From assembly GCA_035318985.1 (NCBI GenBank), contig DATHDP010000062.1, positions 29,071-93,070 of the forward strand: 64,000 nucleotides of DNA. The letters are read 5' to 3'. The notes under the pieces were generated by a model that saw only the letters and a list, made by a program, of their open reading frames with translations, ran no database searches and was not told the DNA's origin. A program made the position numbers and the translations under genes. This document shows positions 52,598-62,089 of the stretch, piece after piece. The DNA comes from VBAS01 sp035318985. GTDB lineage: Bacteria; Bacteroidota; Bacteroidia; Chitinophagales; Chitinophagaceae. Position 1 is the first letter of the stretch. Each line of letters starts with the position of its first letter.

Positions 52598-53302
52598 ATG
52601 GATACGGAAGTAAAAAAAAAGCAAACATGGCTCTCTATATTCACAATCGAGTTTTTGATTGTACTTCTCCTGCTTTTAGCATTGGTCATTTTCATTTTAG
52701 CTGCCCGTGAGATCTTTGTTTTAAAAAATTTTGTTTTTGATGAAGATGTTTTCGCTGCTTTGCGTCCTTACATTACTCCTGCCCGTACCCGCTTCATGAA
52801 CTCTATTACTTTCTTTGGGAAACATGATGCATTGATCCCTTTGAATATTTTATTGATCGGGTATTTTATTTATAAGAAAAAACGATGGTTTGCGATTCGT
52901 ATTACAGCCTTAGCGTTGAGCAGCCTGTTATTAAAATTTATTTTGAAATTTTATTTTCAGCGGGCAAGGCCTGATATTCCAGTAATTGAAAAAGTCGATG
53001 GGTATAGTTTTCCCAGCGGGCATGCATTGATCGGCGTCGTATTTTATGGCCTTGTCATCTTCGTTATCTGGCATGAGGTAAAACAAAAATGGCTGAAAAT
53101 AATATTGACCATCTTCTTTGTGTTATTCATTCTTCTTATCAGTTTCAGCAGAATATATTTAAGAGTTCATTATGCAAGCGATGTGATAGCAGGGATCTCT
53201 GTTGGATTTATCTGGCTGGTATTATCCCTCAATATCATTCAGCGTATTGAGAAAAGATATATCACAAGAAGAACCTTGAAAGCAGAAGGATTAGAGAAAT
53301 AG
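52598..53302 (+). CDS. PAP2-family membrane phosphatase
   Basis: A 234-residue integral membrane phosphatase with five to six helices. The three PAP2 motifs are complete: K-x6-R-P at 117-125, PSGH at 139-142, and SR-x5-H-x3-D at 184-195. These enzymes remove phosphate from undecaprenyl diphosphate, phosphatidate or phosphatidylglycerophosphate on the outer face of the membrane; which substrate is used cannot be told. It is 14 bases behind the cyclase, most likely in one transcript, although no functional link is known. Confidence 0.92.
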   Translation: MDTEVKKKQTWLSIFTIEFLIVLLLLLALVIFILAAREIFVLKNFVFDEDVFAALRPYITPARTRFMNSITFFGKHDALIPLNILLIGYFIYKKKRWFAIRITALALSSLLLKFILKFYFQRARPDIPVIEKVDGYSFPSGHALIGVVFYGLVIFVIWHEVKQKWLKIILTIFFVLFILLISFSRIYLRVHYASDVIAGISVGFIWLVLSLNIIQRIEKRYITRRTLKAEGLEK

Positions 53303-53314
53303 AATTTCCATTTG

Positions 53315-54175
53315 CTATTGTATAAAAGGAAATTTCAATAACTCTGCTTTGGAACTCACCGCTTCATTTGAAATATACATATCACCATTAGTCTTAAAAG
53401 TCAGGCCCTCTGCCTGGGGAAATAATTTTTTTGCCAGCATATAAACATTTTCAACATTCCCATTAAGATCCGTTACTACTAACTGATTGCTTGCAGATGA
53501 AAGAATGAAAAGTTTTTTAAGTACCGGGTGTATTCTTGCAGCAGATGGTTGAAACCTTGACGTAGGTCTTGGAGACATTGAATCTACCATTTTAGTATCT
53601 ATCGTAAAGAGTGCCTTATTGTCAAACCCGATAGAATCCGGGTAATATGCATAAGCACTTACGACTTTTTTATCATTGGTGCTGCAATTTTTACAAAGGA
53701 TCACCAATGCTTTTCTTTCTGCATCATAGTATAATGTTTCAAAATCATTTTTTCCTGACGATTGCAATTGGCCAGCATCAAATGTGTTTTGTTTGCCCGT
53801 ACTGTCAGTTACTATTCTGAATAATTTACCATCACTTCGTAAAACATAAATATCTTTATTTGCCATAGCAATATCTTCATAATCTCCTTTTGTTTCGCTA
53901 AAAACAAATTCCCTTTTTATTCCCTTGGTATCCCTGTCCAGGTAAAAAATGATCCCCTTTTCATCATTGTGGGCAATAAATTCATCATTTTGATTATCCC
54001 ATACAATCCCTGATATCTCTTTTATCTTCAGATCAAGTTTATCTCTTAATACTTTTGAAAAATCATAATGAGCAGGAGATTTGTAGATAAATCTTTTGGG
54101 TTTACAACTGATCAAAAAAATGAAAAGAACACAGACTATATAAAATGGCCAACCTAAAAATTTAAATCTTTCCAT
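53315..54175 (-). CDS. lipoprotein with SdiA-regulated-like beta-propeller
   Basis: A 286-residue protein with a hydrophobic N-terminus and lipobox IFLISC (Cys24). The mature part begins PKRFIYKSPAHYDFS and shows repeating propeller-like blades: KEISGIVWDNQNDEFIAHND, GDYEDIAMANKDIYVLRSDG, RKALVILCKNC, and TFKTNGDMYISNEAVSS. The order and motif ISGI matches the SdiA-regulated (PF06977) family. Ligand unknown. The 3' end faces the PAP2 gene (12-base gap between stops), and the start is divergent from the HD/DUF5706 gene (42 bases apart), so both promoters are packed together. Confidence 0.72.
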   Translation of the reverse strand: MERFKFLGWPFYIVCVLFIFLISCKPKRFIYKSPAHYDFSKVLRDKLDLKIKEISGIVWDNQNDEFIAHNDEKGIIFYLDRDTKGIKREFVFSETKGDYEDIAMANKDIYVLRSDGKLFRIVTDSTGKQNTFDAGQLQSSGKNDFETLYYDAERKALVILCKNCSTNDKKVVSAYAYYPDSIGFDNKALFTIDTKMVDSMSPRPTSRFQPSAARIHPVLKKLFILSSASNQLVVTDLNGNVENVYMLAKKLFPQAEGLTFKTNGDMYISNEAVSSKAELLKFPFIQ

Positions 54176-54217
54176 CGCTTATCTTTATTAAATTTATAAA
54201 AATATATCTTTATTCTT

Positions 54218-55510
54218 ATGACCGAAGAACAATTCAGGATATTATCTGCAGCGCAGGACTTTGTCTCAGATCTGTTTATCAATAAAGTTAATAAAACTAT
54301 CCATTTCCACACATTGCAACATACACAGGAAGTGGTAGCTGGCAGCGAAACTATGGCCGATTATTATCACCTGGAGGATGAAGATCGTTTTGCATTATTG
54401 TTGGCTGCATGGTTTCATGATACAGGGTATAGTGGCGGGCATGCAGCAGGTCATGAGAATCTAAGTATTGAATTGGCCGTAAAATTTTTAAATGAGCATA
54501 AAGTACATCAAAACATCATTGATAAAGTTATTGGATGTATAAATGCCACACGATTACCACAAAATCCAAATTCACTTATTGAACAGATCATTTGCGATGC
54601 AGACTTGTTTCACCTTGGCACTGGTGATTTCAGAGAAAAAAACAAGCTCCTTCGTGAAGAGCTAAATGATTTTGGCAATTTGGATCTATCGAAAAAAGAC
54701 TGGAGGAAAAAAAATATAGAATTTCTTTCAAAGCATAATTATTTTACTTCCTATGCAAAAGAAAATCTTGACCCGCTTAAACAAGTTTACCTGGAGGAAT
54801 TGAATAAAAAAGCAGGTAATGAAGAAAAGCCAGATAAAAAAAATAATAAAGACACAAAAGCGACAGCAAGCCCGCAAAAAAAAGAAAAAAAGAATGAAAA
54901 GGGACTTACTGAAGACGAACAAAAAAAGTTAGATGAGGCAAAAAAGAAAAAAGAAAAAGAATCTCAATCTGAAAGAGCTGTGTCTACTGTTTTCAGGATC
55001 GTAGCACAAAGTCAAAATACCCTCAGCGGAATGGCCGATTCCAAATCCAACATCCTGATCTCTGTAAATGCCATTATATTATCAATAATGATCAGTAGTG
55101 TTTTTGATAAACTCAAAACCGATACTTATCTCCAGATCCCTTTTACGATCCTTGTAACGATTTGTGTGGTGTCAATGGTCTTCAGTATACTTGCCACCCG
55201 GCCAACTATTACTTCCGGAAAATTTACAAAAGAAGATATAGCTGATAAAAAAACCAATCTTTTGTTTTTCGGAAACTTTCATAAAATGGGCTACGCGGAT
55301 TATGATTGGGGAATGACGGAATTGCTGGCAGATAAAAATTATTTGTATAGCAGCATGATCAAGGATACCTATTTCCTTGGCGTAGTGCTGGCAAAAAAAT
55401 ATAGATATCTTAGAATAGCTTACAACATTTTTATGTTTGGGTTGATCGCAGCCATGATCGCATTTACTGTTGCATTTTTATGGCCCGGAGCAACAGAAGT
55501 GTATCAGTAA
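54218..55510 (+). CDS. HD-domain phosphohydrolase fused to Pycsar-type (DUF5706) effector module
   Basis: A 430-residue protein. Residues about 20-190 are an HD phosphohydrolase: His31/His35 (HFHTLQH), His67-Asp68 (WFHDTGY), His75/His79 (GGHAAGHE) and Asp127 (ICDADLFHLG). A Lys/Glu-rich linker follows (about 193-258). Residues about 260-425 are the DUF5706 module seen in Pycsar effectors: STVFRIVAQSQNTLSGMADSK, SNILISVNAIILSIMISSVF and two membrane helix pairs. In Pycsar defence a cyclase makes cCMP or cUMP, which activates this membrane module. Here the effector is fused to a domain that could degrade the cyclic nucleotide. A class III cyclase is encoded 1.6 kb upstream. Whether the pair works together, and in defence or signalling, is inference. 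Confidence 0.85.
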   Translation: MTEEQFRILSAAQDFVSDLFINKVNKTIHFHTLQHTQEVVAGSETMADYYHLEDEDRFALLLAAWFHDTGYSGGHAAGHENLSIELAVKFLNEHKVHQNIIDKVIGCINATRLPQNPNSLIEQIICDADLFHLGTGDFREKNKLLREELNDFGNLDLSKKDWRKKNIEFLSKHNYFTSYAKENLDPLKQVYLEELNKKAGNEEKPDKKNNKDTKATASPQKKEKKNEKGLTEDEQKKLDEAKKKKEKESQSERAVSTVFRIVAQSQNTLSGMADSKSNILISVNAIILSIMISSVFDKLKTDTYLQIPFTILVTICVVSMVFSILATRPTITSGKFTKEDIADKKTNLLFFGNFHKMGYADYDWGMTELLADKNYLYSSMIKDTYFLGVVLAKKYRYLRIAYNIFMFGLIAAMIAFTVAFLWPGATEVYQ

Positions 55511-55535
55511 AATTTTAAATGCCTGCATTTATATT

Positions 55536-55571
55536 AAAAAAACCATCCTGACTTATCGGGATGGTTTTTTT
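55536..55571. terminator. bidirectional intrinsic terminator
   Basis: A-run, stem CCATCC...GGATGG with 10-base loop, then T-run. It serves both the HD/DUF5706 gene (plus) and the korA gene (minus), whose stop codons face each other. Confidence 0.85.
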
Positions 55572-55590
55572 AAATTCAAAGAAATATTTT

Positions 55591-57435
55591 TTACACGTAT
55601 TTTTTCAACTCTTCCACCAATTCAGTTTTGGTGATCGGTATGCCCATGATCTTATTGTATCCTTTTGCATCTACAAAATAAACATCACGGATAATTTTTA
55701 TAAGCTGACCATTATTGATCTCCGGAATTATTACTGTCTCATAATTTCTCAGGATCTCACCAAGATTTTTTGGGAATGGACGCATATAACGAAGATGTGC
55801 ATGTGCAACAGATCTTCCATCCGCTAACAATTCAGCAACAGCGCTTTTTATAGCGCCAAAAGTCGAACCCCATCCCAACACAAGCACTTTCCCTTTTTTA
55901 GGACCGTTATCAATTGTTTGCAAAGGAATATGATCCGCGATCTTATCAACTTTTGCCTGTCTTGTTTTTACCATGTGCTGATGGTTATCCGGATCATAAC
56001 TAACATTACCAGTACCATCTTCTTTTTCTAACCCGCCGATCCTGTGTTCAAGACCCGGTGTGCCGGGTATCGCCCAGGGACGAACTAGTTTTTCATCTCT
56101 TTTATAAGGCATCAATTGTTCTTCGCCTTCATCCAAAGAAGTTTTAAACTTCACTACTATTGCAGGCAGATCTGCGCTTTTTGGAAAACGCCATGGCTCA
56201 GCACCATTAGCAATATAACCATCACTTAAAAATATTACCGGCGTCATATGCTGTATTGAAATTCTTGCTGCTTCATAGATCGCACTGAAACAATCGCCGG
56301 GTGTACTGGCCGAAACAATTGGCATTGGGCATTCGCCATTCCTTCCATAATATGCCTGCAAAAGATCTGATTGTTCTGTTTTCGTTGGCAAACCAGTAGA
56401 AGGACCTCCACGCTGAATATTTATAACGATCAGTGGTATCTCAAGCATTACAGCCAATCCCATTGCTTCTGCCTTTAAAGCAATACCGGGTCCGCTGGAA
56501 GTGGTTATACCAAGACTTCCACCGTATGCTGCACCAATAGCGGAAGTTATCGCAGCGATCTCATCTTCGGCCTGGAAAGTTTTTATACCAAAATTTTTAT
56601 ACTTAGCAAGATCATGAAGAATATCAGAAGCCGGCGTAATAGGATATGAACCGAGGAATAACTGCAAACCGCTTTTTTGAGAAGCGGCAATCAACCCTAA
56701 TGTCACTGCCTGGTTACCCATGATAGAGCGATACTCTCCGACTTCCATTTTTGCTTTTTCCACTTTATAAGTTGTGGTAAAAGTTTCGGTAGTATCTCCA
56801 TAATTATAACCAGCCTGTAATGATTTAATATTACTATTGAGTATCTCGTCTTTTTTGCCAAATTTTTCTTTCAAAAAACCAATGGTGCCCTCCATGCTCC
56901 TGTTATACATCCAATAAAGAAAGCCAAGCACAAACATATTTTTTGCCCTGTCCTTCTCTTTCATCCCCATTGTTATATCTTTCAATGCCTCACGGGTCAT
57001 CTTGGTCACATCCATTTTTATCACTTCGTAATTACCAAGACTTCCATCTTCCAAAGGATTCACTCCTTCTTTATAATTTGCCAACCGAAGATTCTTTGCA
57101 TCGAACCCATCTGTGTTTGCAATTATTTTTCCACCCTTTTTCAATTGCTTAAGATTCGTTTTTAATGCAGCAGCATTCATCGCTACCAGCACATCACAAA
57201 GATCACCGGGAGTAAAAACCGGATTGCTGGAAAAACGAAGCTGGAATCCACTAACACCGGGCAATGTTCCCTGCGGTGCACGGATCTCAGCGGGAAAATC
57301 CGGAAAAGTGGCAAGATCGATGCCCAGCATCGCTGTATTATTAGTAAACTGAGAACCGGTAAGCTGCATACCATCACCGCTATCACCTGCAAATTTTATA
57401 ACTACATCGGAAAGAGTTTCCTGTTTACGGGTCAT
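55591..57435 (-). CDS. korA: 2-oxoacid:ferredoxin oxidoreductase, fused gamma-alpha subunit (KorA type)
   Basis: A 614-residue protein. Residues about 1-190 are the gamma domain (VIKFAGDSGDGMQLTGSQF) and about 220-600 the alpha domain, with GNQAVTLGLIAAS, PITPASDILHDLA, TSSGPGIALKAEAMGLAV and IQRGGPSTGLPTKTEQ. With a TPP-binding beta subunit it converts 2-oxoglutarate (or another 2-oxoacid) and CoA to acyl-CoA, CO2 and reduced ferredoxin. The beta subunit gene (korB) is usually next to korA; here the flanking genes are unrelated and on the opposite strand, so it must be elsewhere. Confidence 0.93.
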   Translation of the reverse strand: MTRKQETLSDVVIKFAGDSGDGMQLTGSQFTNNTAMLGIDLATFPDFPAEIRAPQGTLPGVSGFQLRFSSNPVFTPGDLCDVLVAMNAAALKTNLKQLKKGGKIIANTDGFDAKNLRLANYKEGVNPLEDGSLGNYEVIKMDVTKMTREALKDITMGMKEKDRAKNMFVLGFLYWMYNRSMEGTIGFLKEKFGKKDEILNSNIKSLQAGYNYGDTTETFTTTYKVEKAKMEVGEYRSIMGNQAVTLGLIAASQKSGLQLFLGSYPITPASDILHDLAKYKNFGIKTFQAEDEIAAITSAIGAAYGGSLGITTSSGPGIALKAEAMGLAVMLEIPLIVINIQRGGPSTGLPTKTEQSDLLQAYYGRNGECPMPIVSASTPGDCFSAIYEAARISIQHMTPVIFLSDGYIANGAEPWRFPKSADLPAIVVKFKTSLDEGEEQLMPYKRDEKLVRPWAIPGTPGLEHRIGGLEKEDGTGNVSYDPDNHQHMVKTRQAKVDKIADHIPLQTIDNGPKKGKVLVLGWGSTFGAIKSAVAELLADGRSVAHAHLRYMRPFPKNLGEILRNYETVIIPEINNGQLIKIIRDVYFVDAKGYNKIMGIPITKTELVEELKKYV

Positions 57436-57605
57436 TGAAGTAAAAATTAGGTCTGCGAAGTTAAGGTAAGTTGAAATAGTTCAAGCTGACTTAGCAAGAA
57501 TTAACCCTTTCGTATACCCGGTTCTCCTATTCTGTGTAAATTGATAAACGGCTGCCGATTGCCAACCGGATTTCTTTATCTTTCCGCTCCTCTAAAAATT
57601 CTTTT

Positions 57606-60458
57606 ATGAAAACAAGACTATTTATAGCTGTTTCGCTGTTTCTCTTTTTCAGCGGAATGATAGCTGCCCAGACAAAACTTGTAGAAAAAATAACCAAAAA
57701 AGGAGACGAGCTGGTTATTCCTTACGAAAAATATATTCTCTCCAACGGCCTGACACTGATCATTCATGAAGACCACAGCGACCCTGTTGCACATATTGAT
57801 GTTACCTATCATGTCGGTTCAGCAAGAGAAGAGATTGGTAAATCAGGTTTTGCGCATTTCTTTGAACACATGATGTTCCAGGGAAGTGATCATGTTGGTG
57901 ATGAGCAACATTTTAAAATTGTAACAGAAAGCGGCGGCACTTTGAACGGAAGCACTAACCGTGATCGCACTAATTATTATGAAACGGTTCCCAGCAACCA
58001 GGTTGAAAAAATGATCTGGCTCGAAGCAGACAGGATGGGCTTTTTGCTTGATGCAGTAACACAACAAAAATTTGAAGTACAAAGAGCGACTGTAAAAAAT
58101 GAAAGAGGTCAGAATTATGATAACCGTCCTTATGGTTTAGCACAGGAAAACATTGCAAAAAATATGTACCCTTACGGTCATCCTTATAGCTGGCTGACCA
58201 TCGGTTATGTTGAAGACCTTAATAGTGTTGAGGTAAATGATCTGAAAAACTTTTTCCTTCGTTGGTATGGACCGAATAATGCAACAATGACAATTGGTGG
58301 TGATGTAAATCCAAAAACAGTTGTGAAATTGGTTGAAAAATATTTTGGTGCTATTCCCCGCGGCCCTAAAGTGGAAAACATGGCTCCAATGGTTCCGGGA
58401 ATAAGCAGTCAACGTTTTGTTTCTTATATCGATAATTATGCACGGGTGCCGCGTCTTTATAAATCTTATCCGACTGTTCCGCTTTATGATAAAGACATGG
58501 GTGCACTGGCTTGTCTTGCACAGGTATTAGGCCAGGGAAACAATTCTATATTATACCAGGAGCTGGTAAAAAAACAAATTGCTTTACAGGCAAACGCATT
58601 CAGCCAGTTGTCAGAATTATCAGGTGAATTTACTTTCCTGGTTGCACCATACCCCGGCAAATCACTTGCTTCTATGTATGAGGCTTTGACAAATGCTTTA
58701 GAAGCTTTTGAAAAGAGAGGCGTTCTTGATGAAGACATAGAAAAATTCAAAGGTGGAATAGAAGCACAGCTTATTAATAGTTTGCAAAGCGTATCTGGTA
58801 AAGTATCGCAGTTAGCCCAGTTTCAAACAATGACTGGCAATCCTAATATGATCGGCAAGCTGATAAAAATGTATCAATCGGTAACTAAAGAAGATGTATT
58901 AAGAGTGTATGATCAATATATAAAATTGAAGCACCCGGTTGTGCTGAGTGTATTACCAAAAGGTCAGGATACACTGATAACCGCTGAAAATAATTTTGTT
59001 ATAAATAAACAAGGTTATGTAGCGCCAAATTATGGTTATGAAGGTTTGAAATATGTAAAAGCAAAAGATAAGTTTGACCGCAGTAAAGCTCCGGCAAGCG
59101 GTACGAACCCGGTTGTAAAAGTTCCTGCATTCTGGAAATCAGATATTGGAAATGGTATAAGAGCTATCGGCACAGAAAATACAGAATTGCCAATAGTAAC
59201 ATTAAGTATAAAAATTCCGGGCGGGCATTTGTTGCAAACAAATCATTTGGATAAAGCTGGCATTGCCTCATTCTTTGCTGACATGATGAATGAGGATACA
59301 AAGAATTATAGTGCCGAACAGATGAGTCGTGAATTACAAAAGTTAGGTAGCTCTATCAATGTATCAAGCAGTCTGGATGGAATTACCTTTTCTGTCCAAT
59401 CATTGAAGAAGAATGTTGACGCTACATTGAAATTATTGGAAGAAAGAATTTTTAACCCAAAGTTCACTGAAGATGCATTTGCAAGAATTAAAAAACAAAC
59501 TGTAGAAGGATTTAAAATTGCAAAGACCCAACCGGCTACTGTAGCCAGCGCTGTTTTTGCAAAAGTAAATTATGGCGATAAGCACATTCTTGGCGTAGCA
59601 GAAGATGGCGATGAAGAAACCGTAAAGAATTTTACATTGAAGGATGTGCAATCTTATTACGATAATTATATGACCAGCCAGGGTGTGAACGTTGTAGTGG
59701 TTGGTGATATAAAAGAAGGCGAGATCATTCCAAAACTTTCTTTCCTGAAAAACTTACCAAACAAAAAGATCGAATTACCATCTATCCCAGATGCAAAGCC
59801 AGTTGATATGACAAAAGTGTATATGGTAGATTTTCCAAAAGCTGCACAAACTGAATTCCGTGTTGGCTATAATACAGGATTGAAATGGGATGCTACCGGT
59901 GAATCTTATAGAACAAGACTGATGAACTTTGCACTCGGTGGTGGTTTCAATGGCCGTGTCAATATTAATCTTCGTGAAGACAAAGGTTGGACCTATGGTG
60001 CCCGCACTGCATTCAATGCAGATAAATACAGCGGCGATTTTGAATTCAGTTCAGGTATTAAAGCAGAAGCAACTGACAGCGCATTAGGTGAAGTAATGAA
60101 AGAATTGAAAAATTATGCAGCAACCGGAATTACAGAAGAGGAAGTCACTTTTATGAAAAATTCATTGGGACAAAGGGATGCATTAAGCTATGAAACCGGT
60201 TTCCAAAAAGCAGGATTTATTGGAAGAATGCTTGAATATAATTTGCCTGCAGATTATGTTGATCAGCAAAATAAAATTTTAGCAAACATGACAAAAGCAG
60301 AAATTGATGCATTGGCTAAAAAATGGATCAACACTACAAAAATGAATATTCTGCTTGTCGGTGATAAAGCAAAAACAGCTGAAGGCGTAAAAAAACTTGG
60401 TTATGAAATTGTAGAACTTGATACAGATGGAAAAATAAAAGGAATGAAAGCGTTCTAA
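57606..60458 (+). CDS. M16-family zinc peptidase, two-domain, secreted
   Basis: A 950-residue protein with signal peptide MKTRLFIAVSLFLFFSG ending in AAQ. Two M16 repeats: the first holds the catalytic HxxEH as His84-Phe-Phe-Glu87-His88, and the distal glutamate in VKNERGQNYDNRPYG. The second repeat (from about 480) has SFFADMMNEDT in the equivalent place, without zinc ligands, as in other M16 enzymes where the second half is inactive. It probably degrades peptides in the periplasm. Monocistronic; a bidirectional terminator follows. Confidence 0.93.
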   Translation: MKTRLFIAVSLFLFFSGMIAAQTKLVEKITKKGDELVIPYEKYILSNGLTLIIHEDHSDPVAHIDVTYHVGSAREEIGKSGFAHFFEHMMFQGSDHVGDEQHFKIVTESGGTLNGSTNRDRTNYYETVPSNQVEKMIWLEADRMGFLLDAVTQQKFEVQRATVKNERGQNYDNRPYGLAQENIAKNMYPYGHPYSWLTIGYVEDLNSVEVNDLKNFFLRWYGPNNATMTIGGDVNPKTVVKLVEKYFGAIPRGPKVENMAPMVPGISSQRFVSYIDNYARVPRLYKSYPTVPLYDKDMGALACLAQVLGQGNNSILYQELVKKQIALQANAFSQLSELSGEFTFLVAPYPGKSLASMYEALTNALEAFEKRGVLDEDIEKFKGGIEAQLINSLQSVSGKVSQLAQFQTMTGNPNMIGKLIKMYQSVTKEDVLRVYDQYIKLKHPVVLSVLPKGQDTLITAENNFVINKQGYVAPNYGYEGLKYVKAKDKFDRSKAPASGTNPVVKVPAFWKSDIGNGIRAIGTENTELPIVTLSIKIPGGHLLQTNHLDKAGIASFFADMMNEDTKNYSAEQMSRELQKLGSSINVSSSLDGITFSVQSLKKNVDATLKLLEERIFNPKFTEDAFARIKKQTVEGFKIAKTQPATVASAVFAKVNYGDKHILGVAEDGDEETVKNFTLKDVQSYYDNYMTSQGVNVVVVGDIKEGEIIPKLSFLKNLPNKKIELPSIPDAKPVDMTKVYMVDFPKAAQTEFRVGYNTGLKWDATGESYRTRLMNFALGGGFNGRVNINLREDKGWTYGARTAFNADKYSGDFEFSSGIKAEATDSALGEVMKELKNYAATGITEEEVTFMKNSLGQRDALSYETGFQKAGFIGRMLEYNLPADYVDQQNKILANMTKAEIDALAKKWINTTKMNILLVGDKAKTAEGVKKLGYEIVELDTDGKIKGMKAF

Positions 60459-60476
60459 TTTCTTTCATGCTCTAAT

Positions 60477-60510
60477 AAAAAACGTCCCGAAAATTTTCGG
60501 GACGTTTTTT
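60477..60510. terminator. perfect 34-base palindromic bidirectional terminator
   Basis: AAAAAACGTCCCGAAAA followed by its exact reverse complement. It ends both the M16 peptidase gene and the converging AIM24-family gene. Confidence 0.9.
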
Positions 60511-60520
60511 ATTTTAAATT

Positions 60521-61324
60521 TTATACACCATCGCCGTCCAATAAATTCCCTAATCCCCCTAGAAGGCTTCCTTCTTCTTTTCGTTTATATGTTCCATAAG
60601 CAAGTATCCTGCTTGCAAGACGGCTGATCGGCAGAGATTGTATCCAAACTTTGCCCGGGCCACGCAGAGTTGCAAAGAATAATCCTTCGCCGCCAAACAA
60701 CGTATTTTTTATTCCGCCCACAAATTGAATATCGTAGTGACAGCTCGGAGTAAATGCAACGATACATCCCGTATCAATTTTTAATAGTTCGCCGGGTTGC
60801 AACTCTCTTTCCATTACATGTCCACCAGCATGTACAAATGCAAGCCCATCACCTTCCAGTTTTTGCATAATGAACCCTTCGCCGCCGAACAAACCTGTAC
60901 CAAGTTTTTTCTGAAATTCAATACCAACAGCCACACCTTTTGCAGCACATAGAAAAGCATCTTTCTGGCAGATCATTTTTCCCCCAAGTTGCTGAAGATC
61001 TATTGGAATAATTTTTCCAGGATAGGGTGAAGCAAACAATACTTTTTTCTTTCCCTGGCCAATATTGGTAAAGGCAGTCATAAAAAGACTTTCACCAGTC
61101 AGTACTCTTTTACCCGCACTCATAAGCTTTCCCAAAAACCCCTTCTCCTGCCCTCTTCCATCTCCGAAGATTGTTTCCATTTGTATGCCTTCGTCCATCA
61201 TCATAAAAGCACCGGCTTCGGCAACGGCTGTTTCGTTTGGATCAAGTTCTATTTCGACGCATTGCATTTCTTCGCCACGGATCAGGTAATCTATTTCATG
61301 GTTGGTTCTTGTAGCTGTACTCAT
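60521..61324 (-). CDS. AIM24/TIGR00266 family protein
   Basis: A 267-residue cytoplasmic protein. Family features: HEIDYLIRGEEMQCVEIELD near the start, AEAGAFMMMDEGI, a double-psi or jelly-roll set of strands with GGEGFIMQKLEGDGLAFVHAGG, and LFGGEGLFFATLRGPGKVW, ending in a Gly-rich tail (EEGSLLGGLGNLLDG). The family is found in bacteria and in mitochondria (AIM24), structurally related to TRAP-like beta-sandwiches, and without known biochemical activity. The gene has its own upstream region, divergent from the sigma factor. Confidence 0.88.
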   Translation of the reverse strand: MSTATRTNHEIDYLIRGEEMQCVEIELDPNETAVAEAGAFMMMDEGIQMETIFGDGRGQEKGFLGKLMSAGKRVLTGESLFMTAFTNIGQGKKKVLFASPYPGKIIPIDLQQLGGKMICQKDAFLCAAKGVAVGIEFQKKLGTGLFGGEGFIMQKLEGDGLAFVHAGGHVMERELQPGELLKIDTGCIVAFTPSCHYDIQFVGGIKNTLFGGEGLFFATLRGPGKVWIQSLPISRLASRILAYGTYKRKEEGSLLGGLGNLLDGDGV

Positions 61325-61472
61325 TTTCTAAAAAATTTTATCAAAGTTAAGCGTAAGGAAATACTAGATTCCTAATAAAATTATAAATGGAATGCGGTTG
61401 AGTTTTTACACTAAAACAAATAAAACAGGATACCGATTAGTAGAATAATTCTAACTTAGCTATCTGCTTGCT

Positions 61473-62033
61473 ATGGACAAATCGGAAGACTTTTCGCTCT
61501 TGGGTGAAAGAATCGCCAATGATGATCAGCTCGCTTACCGCCAGCTTTTCATACAGTTTTACAATAAACTTTCCCGTTTTGTAATGGGCTTTACTAAAAG
61601 CAAAGAATTAACCGAAGAGATCGTTTCGGATGTATTTATAAATGTATGGCGCCGCAGAAAAAACATCCAGGAAATAATGAATCTGAAATTGTACCTATAT
61701 GTTTCGGCAAAAAATATCACTTTCAACTATCTTAAAAAACTTCACCGTGAAAACCTGGCGGATTTGGAGTCTGTTGAAATAGAACCAGAAGATCCTTTTG
61801 CCGACCCCGAAGCTGCCATGATAACACATGAAATGAACCTGAAATTAAAAGCAGCCATTAAGGAGCTGCCTCCACGATGCAAGCTGATCTTTACTTTAAT
61901 AAAAGAAGATGGCCTGACCTACAAGCAAACCGCAACATTGCTTGGCATTTCTGAAAGCACTGTGGAAAATCAACTTTCTATTGCTCTTAAAAAGATCGGC
62001 AGCTCCATTCGTTACACCTTCAGGCACAATTAA
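61473..62033 (+). CDS. ECF-type RNA polymerase sigma factor
   Basis: A 186-residue sigma factor of the RpoE group, Bacteroidota subfamily. Region 2 covers about 15-85 (AYRQLFIQFYNKLSRFVMGF, ELTEEIVSDVFINVWRRRKN) and region 4 about 125-180 (LPPRCKLIFTLIKEDGLTYKQTA, TLLGISESTVENQLSIALKK). No signal or membrane segment. It is followed after 56 bases by the FecR anti-sigma gene and then a SusC-like receptor, the usual trans-envelope signalling order: receptor ligand releases the sigma through FecR. Confidence 0.95.
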   Translation: MDKSEDFSLLGERIANDDQLAYRQLFIQFYNKLSRFVMGFTKSKELTEEIVSDVFINVWRRRKNIQEIMNLKLYLYVSAKNITFNYLKKLHRENLADLESVEIEPEDPFADPEAAMITHEMNLKLKAAIKELPPRCKLIFTLIKEDGLTYKQTATLLGISESTVENQLSIALKKIGSSIRYTFRHN

Positions 62034-62089
62034 AAAATATTTTAGACTCTTTTAGGGGAACATCTGTAAAAAGTTGTCCTTAGATTGTA

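Noticed and set aside
51483..55510. A complete classical Pycsar defence operon
   Set aside because: Cyclase and effector genes are not adjacent, a minus-strand gene lies between, and the cyclase is membrane-bound; kept only as a hypothesis in the findings.
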